A stretch of DNA of 5,323 nucleotides from CAYGZM01 sp964354365. Its GTDB lineage: Bacteria > Planctomycetota > Phycisphaerae > Sedimentisphaerales > Anaerobacaceae. The translations under genes were made by a program, and so were the position numbers. A model generated the notes under the pieces. That model did not search any database. It saw only the letters and a program-made list of their open reading frames with translations, and was not told the origin of the DNA. Below, piece by piece: positions 1-5,323 of the stretch (position 1 is its first letter; each line of letters opens with the position of its first letter). The DNA lies in contig CAYGZM010000221.1 of NCBI GenBank assembly GCA_964354365.1, forward strand, positions 1 through 5,323, in the 5' to 3' direction.

Positions 1-1197
1 GCCCTCATAGAGGCCAACAGCAGCGCAGGAAGAAAGCTCCTCCGCACCGGCCGCACACGCTGCAACCTTACCCACACCGGCTCCGTTGACGACTTCATAA
101 AAGCCTACGGTCCGTTTGGAAGATTCCTGCGTCACAGCCTGCACGATCTTTCGCCTGATGACCTCCGCCGGTATTTCGCCCGCCACAAGCTCGAAACGAA
201 GGTGGAAAAGGATGGCTGTTTCTTTCCCGTTACCGACCGCGCAAGCGATGTGCTCCGCGTCCTCGTGGACGATGCCAGGGACTTGTCGGTGCGCTTCTTA
301 TACGGCTGGCCGGTTCAGGGTATCACAAAAGACCAGACCGGTTTCCTGCTCCTGAGCAATGCCCGAAAGATTGCGGCCAATGCCGTCATTATCGCAACCG
401 GCGGCGTCACCTGGCCCCACACCGGCTCCACCGGCGACGGCTACCGATTCGCTCAGGCGCTCGGTCATACCATTGTTGAGCCTAAACCATGCCTCGTCCC
501 TCTCGTAACCGTTGAGGCATGGCCCGCCCAGCTTGCAGGTCTCGGCGTGCCATACGTGGTCATCACTGCACAAGTCTCCAGCCGCAAGCTGCGCTGCGCC
601 GGGGCAATGATGTTCACGCACGATGGCGTTGGCGGACCTGCCGTGTTCGACCTCAGCAGGCTCATCGCCGATTTCCTCCCCGCTTCTGCAGCCCCCATCA
701 ACATCTGCGTTGACCTGATGCCCGAATACCCGCTGCAGGAGCTTGACAAGAAGATTATTTCTCTCTGCTCGAATAGCCCCCGCAAGGAGCTTGCCGGCGC
801 ACTGGCCGAACTCCTGCCTCGGGCCTTGCTCCTAAAGCTCTGCGCCCTGGCAGATGCCCCTGCCGCCCTCGTCGCCTCGCAGCTCCAAAAAGCACAGCGC
901 AGGCACTTGGTTGCCATGCTCAAGAAGCTGCCCTTATCCATCAAGGCCGCGCATCCTATTGCCGAGGCCACTGTCACCCGCGGCGGCGTCTCTACCGACG
1001 AAATCGACCCCACGACAATGGAATCAAAACTCTGCCCCGGCTTGTTCTTCGCCGGCGAAGTAATGAATGTTGACGGCCCATCCGGCGGCTACAACCTCCA
1101 GATCGCATTCTCCACAGGCTCCCTCGCCGGAAAAACCGCAGCAGTAAATGCCTTTCAGCTTGCAGCACCCCGCGAACAAACCGGGCAAGCTTCATAA
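1..1197 (+). CDS. HI0933/BaiN-family FAD-dependent oxidoreductase (5'-truncated by window edge)
   Basis: The frame is open from base 1 to the TAA at 1195-1197, giving 398 visible residues. Family members run about 400-430 residues, so roughly 25-30 residues are missing, including the glycine-rich FAD-binding GxGxxG loop. Numbered from the window edge, visible hallmarks are the acidic end of the second Rossmann strand (E4 in ALIEANSSAGRKLL), the RCNLT motif (R20-T24), the FFPVTDRASDVL block, the ATGG strand (A132-G135) followed by TGSTGDGY (141-148), and the C-terminal FAD signature: GGVSTDEIDPTTMESKL (328-344), FAGEVMNVDG (350-359) and GGYNLQIAFSTG (362-373). The family (HI0933, E. coli YhiN, clostridial BaiN) comprises cytosolic FAD/NAD(P)-binding flavoproteins, mostly of unknown substrate, so no specific reaction can be assigned. 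One oddity is that the usual glycine-rich GGGRCN or GNGRCN motif reads GRTRCN. A 383-base gap separates it from the next gene, so it is probably not in that operon. Confidence 0.93.
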   Translation, partial: ALIEANSSAGRKLLRTGRTRCNLTHTGSVDDFIKAYGPFGRFLRHSLHDLSPDDLRRYFARHKLETKVEKDGCFFPVTDRASDVLRVLVDDARDLSVRFLYGWPVQGITKDQTGFLLLSNARKIAANAVIIATGGVTWPHTGSTGDGYRFAQALGHTIVEPKPCLVPLVTVEAWPAQLAGLGVPYVVITAQVSSRKLRCAGAMMFTHDGVGGPAVFDLSRLIADFLPASAAPINICVDLMPEYPLQELDKKIISLCSNSPRKELAGALAELLPRALLLKLCALADAPAALVASQLQKAQRRHLVAMLKKLPLSIKAAHPIAEATVTRGGVSTDEIDPTTMESKLCPGLFFAGEVMNVDGPSGGYNLQIAFSTGSLAGKTAAVNAFQLAAPREQTGQAS

Positions 1198-1226
1198 GTC
1201 GCGCCGGCCTCACCGCACGTCTATCT

Positions 1227-1243
1227 ATCGCCGCAACGGCGAT
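1227..1243 (+). terminator. Hairpin downstream of the oxidoreductase, possible weak terminator
   Basis: ATCGCCG (1227-1233) and CGGCGAT (1237-1243) are perfect reverse complements around a CAA loop, giving a 7-bp stem that begins 30 bases after the oxidoreductase stop codon. The position suits transcription termination or 3'-end protection. No T-tract follows directly; the nearest is TTTTT at 1264-1268, 20 bases away, so this is not a canonical intrinsic terminator. Confidence 0.35.
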
Positions 1244-1269
1244 GCACATCCTGATGTTCACCATTTTTC

Positions 1270-1298
1270 TTGACCTCATTGCTCGTTTCGTCTTTAAT
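1270..1298 (+). promoter_or_regulatory. Candidate sigma70-type promoter
   Basis: TTGACC (1270-1275) and TTTAAT (1293-1298) each match the -35 and -10 consensus at 5 of 6 positions, with the optimal 17-base spacer. Transcription would begin near 1305. It could drive a long leader of about 276 bases ahead of the aminotransferase-membrane protein pair, or a short RNA ending at the T-run 1432-1435. It is the best promoter-like match seen by eye in the gap; chance matches are possible. Confidence 0.4.
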
Positions 1299-1360
1299 AA
1301 TCCCGTTTATTGGACAGTTAGCCACTCTGAGTCTGTGCTAATGTGTGTCTAAGAAACGTT

Positions 1361-1435
1361 GGGCGGCATCCTCAAGCCGAGACCCGCAGACACGGTTCTG
1401 ACGGAAGCTGAGGTGTGCGTCGCCCCGTCGGTTTT
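1361..1435 (+). ncRNA. Candidate structured RNA element with possible pseudoknot
   Basis: Three nested helices can be drawn. GGGCGGC (1361-1367) pairs with GTCGCCC (1419-1425), 7 bp with one G-U. CCTCA (1370-1374) pairs with TGAGG (1409-1413). AGCCG (1375-1379) pairs with CGGTT (1393-1397), with one G-U, closing a 13-base loop. The unpaired strand 1398-1404 (CTGACGG) also complements CCGTCGG at 1425-1431, just before TTTT (1432-1435). That pairing would form a pseudoknot with the long stem (only C1425 is shared) or, if it wins alone, a terminator-like hairpin. I do not recognise it as a known riboswitch, SRP, 6S or tmRNA. It lies between the candidate promoter and the aminotransferase gene, so it could be a small RNA or a leader element. 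Pairing was done by eye, without energy calculation. Confidence 0.33.
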
Positions 1436-1449
1436 GAACATTTGATCAT

Positions 1450-1496
1450 TCGTGTTTTGGATTTGTTTCGGATTTCGTGCTTAGGATTTCGGATTT
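1450..1496. repeat. GGATTT-rich degenerate repeat tract
   Basis: GGATTT occurs four times (1459-1464, 1470-1475, 1484-1489, 1491-1496). The decamer TTTCGGATTT occurs at 1466-1475 and again at 1487-1496. A 15-base unit TCGTGTTTTGGATTT (1450-1464) returns at 1475-1489 with two mismatches. The tract is AT-rich and unlike the surrounding coding DNA. Similar TTTCGGATTT/TTCGTGCTT-type strings are, as I recall, dispersed between genes in planctomycete and other environmental genomes; that recollection is not verifiable here. Confidence 0.6.
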
Positions 1497-1520
1497 AGCA
1501 GAGTAGGCTGAGCTGTGCCC

Positions 1521-1560
1521 ACCAGTAAATAGTGTAAATCAGTGTTAATCCGTGTCTGAA
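1521..1560. repeat. Short tract with 10-base periodicity
   Basis: Cut in tens from 1521, the sequence reads ACCAGTAAAT, AGTGTAAATC, AGTGTTAATC, CGTGTCTGAA. The second and third units match at 9 of 10 positions; the first and fourth are degenerate. The tract ends just before the ribosome binding site of the aminotransferase gene. It resembles the 'AATCCGTGT...GTGTCTGAA'-type strings found dispersed between genes in several environmental bacteria (recollection, not searched), so it may be one copy of a dispersed intergenic repeat rather than a local tandem array. Confidence 0.5.
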
Positions 1561-1563
1561 CAA

Positions 1564-1570
1564 AGAAAGG
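1564..1570 (+). promoter_or_regulatory. Ribosome binding site of the aminotransferase gene
   Basis: AGAAAGG ends 10 bases before the ATG at 1581. It is a purine-rich, partial Shine-Dalgarno match at slightly long but workable spacing, and it supports the 1581 start. It directly abuts the end of the 10-base-period tract. Confidence 0.55.
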
Positions 1571-1580
1571 CCCAACAGAA

Positions 1581-2771
1581 ATGAAAGTCAGCAAACGTGC
1601 CCAAGAAGTCCCACCCTCGGCCACCATCGCCGTTACTGCCCGCGCCCAGGAGCTAAAATCCCAGGGCGTTGACGTGGTCGGCTTTGGCGCAGGAGAGCCG
1701 GATTTTGACACCCCCCATTACATCAAGGACGCCGCCATCGAGGCCCTCAAGGCCGGCCAGACAAAATATACCCCCGCAGCCGGAATACCCAAGCTCCGCG
1801 CCGTCATCGCCGAAAAGCTCAAAAGAGAGAACGGCCTCGACTACAAGCCCGAACAGATAGTCGTCAACATAGGCGGAAAGCACTCCGTCTATGAGGCCAT
1901 GCAGGCCGTCCTCGACCCGGGCGACGAGGTCATTCTCCCAGCCCCATACTGGGTGACATATCCGGAGACGATAAAGCTCGCCGGCGCAACCGCAAAAATC
2001 ATCCAGACCGACAAAAGCGCCGGCTACAAAATCACCCCGGCACGATTGAAAAAGGCCATCACAAAAAAGACCGCTATGCTCGTTATTAACTCGCCCAACA
2101 ACCCCGGCGGCTTCACCTACACCCCCGACGAGCTAAAGGCCCTCGCAAAGGTCCTCGAAGGAACAGACGTTATCGTTATGTCCGACGAAATCTACGAAAA
2201 GCTCATTTACGGCGACACCAAATTCGTCTCCTTCGCCGCACTCAGCCCCGACGCCTACAATCGCACCCTCACCCTCAACGGATTCAGCAAGACCTTCTCT
2301 ATGACCGGCTGGCGGCTCGGCTACACCGCAGGCCCGCTTGAGGTCATAAAGGCAATGGCCCGACTCCAGGACCACATGACCTCCAACCCCGTCACCTTCG
2401 GCCAGTACGCCGCAATCGCCGCTTACGGCCCGCAGGCGGATGAGGCCGTCGAGAAAATGAGGGTCGAATTCGAGAAACGCGGAAAGTATATGACCGACCG
2501 CCTCAACGCCATGGAAGGCATCGAATGTCCCCAGGCTACTGGCGCTTTTTACTGTTTCCCTGATGTTTCTGCACATTATGGCCGAAATATGAATGGGGCC
2601 GATATTAATGGCAGTATGGACTTTGCCAAAGCGCTGCTCGAACAGGCAAATGTCGCCCTCGTCCCCGGCCTGCCTTTCGGCTGCGATAATAACGTTCGAC
2701 TGAGCTTTGCAACCTCTCTCGAACAAATTAAAAAAGGACTGGATAGACTGGAGAAATGGCTAAGCGAATAA
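1581..2771 (+). CDS. aspC: Pyridoxal-phosphate-dependent aspartate aminotransferase, class I (I-beta type)
   Basis: The 396-residue product has the normal length for bacterial I-beta aspartate aminotransferases, which exchange the amino group between aspartate and 2-oxoglutarate in the cytosol. Hallmarks in order are GAGEPDFDTP (36-45), YTPAAGIPKLR (63-73), the cofactor-stacking aromatic in APYW (W124), SPNNPGG (171-177, N174), SDEIYE (201-206, with D202 toward the pyridine nitrogen and Y205), the Schiff-base lysine K237 in NGFSKTFSMTGWRLGY, R245 near the phosphate, and the carboxylate-binding arginine R373 in NNVRLSFATS. All expected catalytic residues are present. The start is supported by AGAAAGG upstream and by the usual N-terminal KRAQEVPPSATIAVTARAQEL segment. 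Some I-beta enzymes also transaminate prephenate in tyrosine/phenylalanine synthesis; this cannot be decided here. The 3' end overlaps the next gene by 16 bases, implying co-transcription. Codons in residues 316-348 are unusually T-ending. Confidence 0.95.
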   Translation: MKVSKRAQEVPPSATIAVTARAQELKSQGVDVVGFGAGEPDFDTPHYIKDAAIEALKAGQTKYTPAAGIPKLRAVIAEKLKRENGLDYKPEQIVVNIGGKHSVYEAMQAVLDPGDEVILPAPYWVTYPETIKLAGATAKIIQTDKSAGYKITPARLKKAITKKTAMLVINSPNNPGGFTYTPDELKALAKVLEGTDVIVMSDEIYEKLIYGDTKFVSFAALSPDAYNRTLTLNGFSKTFSMTGWRLGYTAGPLEVIKAMARLQDHMTSNPVTFGQYAAIAAYGPQADEAVEKMRVEFEKRGKYMTDRLNAMEGIECPQATGAFYCFPDVSAHYGRNMNGADINGSMDFAKALLEQANVALVPGLPFGCDNNVRLSFATSLEQIKKGLDRLEKWLSE

Positions 2772-5323
2772 AAAAGAGAAGTAATCGACCCGCTCAGCAG
2801 GCCGCCCAGTTCGCCTTGCCGCCGGATACTCCGCAACCCCCTCAAGATAGCGAGCTAATCCGCACGCGTCCCGCTCTGTCCGGCTGGCCTATGATTCTCG
2901 GCTGGCTCGCAATGCTAATCTTCACCATATACGCCTGCACGCACATGGTCGCCGCAGGAGATACCTGGGTCGCTATGGCCTGCGGCCGCCACTTCGTCAA
3001 TCACGGCGTGGACACCAACGAACCCTTCAGTGCAAACTCGCACCGACAGGGACCCACCCAGGAGGAAATCGACAAAACCTGGCCCGCCTGGGCACAGTGG
3101 ATCACCGAAAAAGTCGGACTCGAAACCGTCAAAAAGTGGCACCCCACGGGCTGGGTCAACCAGAACTGGCTCACCCACGTCATCTTCTACTTACTTGTCC
3201 CGAAAGACTCCTACGCCGACGGCGTCAGCTTCCCATCCAACGCCCTGGTCTATTGGAAATTCGCCATCTACATAGTCACCGTCGTATGCGTTTTTTACTG
3301 CGGCGTTCTCCTCGGCGTCAACCCGGCCCTATCCGCCGTATTCTCCTGCTTGGCGATGTTTGTCGGACGCTCCTTCCTCGACATTCGCCCCGCCGGCTTC
3401 TCGAATATGCTCGTCGCCGTCTTCGTCCTCGTACTCGTCCTCGCAACCTATCGCAACATACTCTATATCTGGCTAATCGTCCCCCTCACCATATTCTGGT
3501 GCAACGTCCACGGTGGGTACATCTACGTCTTTATTATGCTAATCCCCTTCATCGGCCTGCACTTCCTGAACTGCTTCAACAGAAAATGGACCGCCATCCT
3601 GTATAATATCGCCGCCTGGCCTCTCGTCCTCATTGTCGTTACCAAAACCCGGCCCAGCTTCGCAACGCTTCTTTTCATAGTCCTCGTAATCGTTCTGGAT
3701 TTCGTGCTGATATTCTTCCGGGACAGGCTCGTCACTATCGGCTCGAAGGGCGTATATCATACAATCGGCGCTTATGTCGCCGCGTTCGTTGCATCTGTTG
3801 TTTTCAACCCCTTCCACTTCACTAACCTCACCCACACCTTCGAAATCAGCGTCAGCAAGCACGCCGAACGCTGGCGGGACATCCACGAGTGGCACCCAGC
3901 CTTCGAATGGAGCAACCCCGTCGGCACAGCCGTGCCTTTCGCGGTCATGCTCGCAATTGCATTGGTTGTCCTGGCCGTCTGGACCGTCGCAATGATATTG
4001 ACCTCCGGCTCCGTAGGCCATTACGCAAAGCGGAAAGCAGCCGATACCCTCGACTATCAGTGGCCTAAGATTGATTTGCCGTTAATGCTCATCGCCGCCC
4101 TGACAATCTATATGGCCGTTCGCTCCCGAAGATTCATACCTATAGCCGCGGTTGCTGCTTGCCCCATAATCGCCATGCTCATCGACCAGGTGGTACGCGC
4201 AATCGCCGCCACCCACAACTTCCGCCGCCACGGCCGCCTGACCGTCCCCCCTATGCCTAAGGAGCTGCAATTGGCGTTTATCCTCGCCGGCGCAATGGCC
4301 GTCGTCTTCTTCGGCTCCTGGTGGGAGCTGAGGTTCAAAACTGTCTATCTCGATCCCTGGCCCAACGACCCCGACCTCGCATCCGTCTTTATGCGAATGA
4401 CCGCCTCCGACGCAAAGCCCTTTCACGCCACCACCTTCATGAAAATGAACCGCCTGGAAGGAAAAATGTTCAACTACTGGACCGAGGGCGGCTTTATCGC
4501 CTGGGGACAGGAGCCCGACCCGAACACGGGCCACACCCCTCTGCAGTTGTTTATGGATGGAAGAGCGCAGGCCGCTTACAACCGACGCACCTTTGACCTC
4601 TGGACAATGATTATGAGCGGCGGCCCCACCGTCAGCAATGCCGCACAAAAAGCCAGGCTCCTCCAGAAAGACATCGAGGATGTCCTCACCGTCGGCGACT
4701 ACAAAAAAATCGGTGAATGGGTCTCCGAGCAGCTCAGGGGCCAGGATGTCTGGCTCGTCCTGATGCCCGCCGGACAATTCAGCACGCCCTTTACAAAGGG
4801 GCTCGACTACATCAGTCACGAATGGCCGCTCGTCTTACTTAATAACAAGGAGAAAATCTTCGTCGATGTCAACTCCCCGCAGGGCAAACAGCTCTTCTAT
4901 GGTATCAATACCGGGCAAACCCTCTATCCCGATGACTTCCACAAAAACCTTATCCTCGGCCATACTTATCTCCTCCAGGCCGACTTGACCACGAGAACAA
5001 AAGGTTTCGATTTCGTCAAAAAAGCATTCGAGGAAAATCTTTCACCCGCTCCAATGCTGGAAATAATACTCGTCGCCGCAAGGACCCAGGAGCTCATACC
5101 CCAGATCACCGGCTTCTGCAAGGACTGGATCGACGACTTTGAGAAGAATAAAGACAAGTACCGGGCCCAGAACGGATACCGTCTAAAGCTCGAGGCCGCT
5201 CGCTTGGCCTGCATACACCTCGAAAAAGCTGCCCAGGCTCAGAAAGACGCCAAGCTTGCCGATACTTACGTCGCTCGAATGCGCGATTATACGATAGAGC
5301 GAGACGGAATCTCTCAAACTAAG
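2756..5323 (+). CDS. Large polytopic membrane protein, GT-C glycosyltransferase-like (3'-truncated by window edge)
   Basis: An uninterrupted frame of 856 codons starts at ATG 2756 and runs off the window without a stop. A basic, proline/glutamine-rich cytoplasmic N-terminus (MAKRIKKRSNRPAQQ...) precedes about 12 hydrophobic segments, roughly at 43-64, 165-188, 190-206, 216-231, 236-248, 253-271, 278-296, 302-321, 336-350, 392-416, 441-455 and 504-522, with further hydrophobic stretch at 461-480. From about 523 the protein is soluble. Motifs recall bacterial GT-C-like membrane proteins: GDTW (68-71, D69 a candidate acidic catalytic residue in the first outer loop), WVNQNWLTHVIFYLL (133-147), RP..FS (211-216), FWCNVHGGY (247-255), IHEWHP (376-381), RSRRFIP (456-462), FNYWTEGGFIAW (572-583) and FMDGRAQAAY (599-608). 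Such proteins may transfer sugars from lipid-linked donors; substrate and activity are unknown. The tail (about 755-856) is charged and helical. The start overlaps the aminotransferase by 16 bases with only poorly spaced Shine-Dalgarno matches (AAAGGA 17 bases away, GGAG 2 bases away), which suggests translational coupling. ATG 2891 is an alternative but would remove the N-terminal tail. Confidence 0.85.
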   Translation, partial: MAKRIKKRSNRPAQQAAQFALPPDTPQPPQDSELIRTRPALSGWPMILGWLAMLIFTIYACTHMVAAGDTWVAMACGRHFVNHGVDTNEPFSANSHRQGPTQEEIDKTWPAWAQWITEKVGLETVKKWHPTGWVNQNWLTHVIFYLLVPKDSYADGVSFPSNALVYWKFAIYIVTVVCVFYCGVLLGVNPALSAVFSCLAMFVGRSFLDIRPAGFSNMLVAVFVLVLVLATYRNILYIWLIVPLTIFWCNVHGGYIYVFIMLIPFIGLHFLNCFNRKWTAILYNIAAWPLVLIVVTKTRPSFATLLFIVLVIVLDFVLIFFRDRLVTIGSKGVYHTIGAYVAAFVASVVFNPFHFTNLTHTFEISVSKHAERWRDIHEWHPAFEWSNPVGTAVPFAVMLAIALVVLAVWTVAMILTSGSVGHYAKRKAADTLDYQWPKIDLPLMLIAALTIYMAVRSRRFIPIAAVAACPIIAMLIDQVVRAIAATHNFRRHGRLTVPPMPKELQLAFILAGAMAVVFFGSWWELRFKTVYLDPWPNDPDLASVFMRMTASDAKPFHATTFMKMNRLEGKMFNYWTEGGFIAWGQEPDPNTGHTPLQLFMDGRAQAAYNRRTFDLWTMIMSGGPTVSNAAQKARLLQKDIEDVLTVGDYKKIGEWVSEQLRGQDVWLVLMPAGQFSTPFTKGLDYISHEWPLVLLNNKEKIFVDVNSPQGKQLFYGINTGQTLYPDDFHKNLILGHTYLLQADLTTRTKGFDFVKKAFEENLSPAPMLEIILVAARTQELIPQITGFCKDWIDDFEKNKDKYRAQNGYRLKLEAARLACIHLEKAAQAQKDAKLADTYVARMRDYTIERDGISQTK

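Larger units (their letters stand above)
1198..1580. other. Structured intergenic region without a convincing gene
   Basis: No open frame here shows family resemblance or codon use like the flanking genes. From left to right it holds a hairpin (1227-1243), a promoter-like pair of hexamers (1270-1298), a small inverted repeat TTAGC/GCTAA (1318-1322 with 1337-1341), a GC-rich foldable segment (1361-1435), a GGATTT-rich tract (1450-1496), a 10-base-period tract (1521-1560) and the ribosome binding site of the aminotransferase. The right part, from about 1432, is clearly more AT-rich than the genes on either side. Confidence 0.7.

Noticed and set aside
465..1013. Minus-strand open frame of 182 codons
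   Set aside because: It is antisense to the flavoprotein, serine/arginine-rich from codon bias, with no recognisable domain.
992..1279. Minus-strand frame of 95 codons covering the flavoprotein 3' end and the gap
   Set aside because: Arg-rich and without recognisable motifs, it mostly mirrors the flavoprotein signature region.
1318..1341. TTAGC...GCTAA inverted repeat as an insertion-sequence end or operator
   Set aside because: Only 5 bp of perfect symmetry with a 14-base spacer, and no matching end or transposase gene nearby; too weak to call.
1361..1425. HDV-like self-cleaving ribozyme
   Set aside because: A 7-base 5' strand followed by AT and a second helix looked suggestive. However, the strand complementary to GGGCGGC lies outside the second helix (1419-1425), not inside it as the HDV double pseudoknot requires.
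1481..1711. Minus-strand frame of 76 codons crossing the repeat tract and the aminotransferase start
   Set aside because: It has no visible family features and overlaps a certain gene; it is probably chance openness through repeat sequence.
2133..2726. Minus-strand open frame of 197 codons
   Set aside because: It is antisense to the conserved catalytic part of the aminotransferase, with no family resemblance of its own.
3097..3606. Plus-strand open frame of 169 codons rich in arginine
   Set aside because: It is an out-of-frame reading within the membrane protein gene; the low-complexity R/P/L composition is typical of a shifted frame.
4082..4819. Minus-strand open frame of 245 codons
   Set aside because: It lies wholly opposite the membrane protein gene. 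The composition (many G, V, E, D, H) is what results from reading GC-rich C-ending codons in reverse. No domain is recognisable, while the plus strand shows clear motifs.

Overview
The window looks like bacterial chromosomal DNA with moderately high GC. Its genes strongly prefer C-ending codons (gtc, ctc, gcc, atc). It holds three genes, all on the plus strand. The HI0933-like flavoprotein, the class I aminotransferase and the very large GT-C-like membrane protein, together with AT-rich repeat-like tracts between genes, fit an environmental bacterium, perhaps of the Planctomycetota/Phycisphaerae type. That placement is inference, because there is no rRNA or other lineage marker here.

Layout. 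Positions 1-1197 hold the 3' part of a gene for an HI0933/BaiN-type FAD-dependent oxidoreductase; its dinucleotide-binding N-terminus lies upstream of the window. Positions 1198-1580 are a 383-base non-coding gap with several kinds of structure: a short perfect hairpin just after the oxidoreductase, a sigma70-like promoter (TTGACC-17-TTTAAT), a GC-rich segment that can fold into a nested stem with a possible pseudoknot and a following T-run, a GGATTT-rich repeat tract, a tract with 10-base periodicity, and a Shine-Dalgarno sequence. Positions 1581-2771 hold a complete aspartate aminotransferase of the I-beta type. Its last 16 bases overlap the start of a large membrane protein gene (2756 to the window end, 856 codons with no stop reached) with GT-C-glycosyltransferase-like sequence hallmarks.

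How the parts fit. The aminotransferase and membrane protein genes overlap and are probably co-transcribed and translationally coupled. They have no obvious shared pathway, so the link may only be operon organisation. The oxidoreductase is separated from them by the structured gap and is probably a separate transcription unit. The least explained parts are the candidate structured RNA in the gap and the large membrane protein, whose substrate cannot be read from sequence. No mobile element gene, tRNA, rRNA or CRISPR array was seen.
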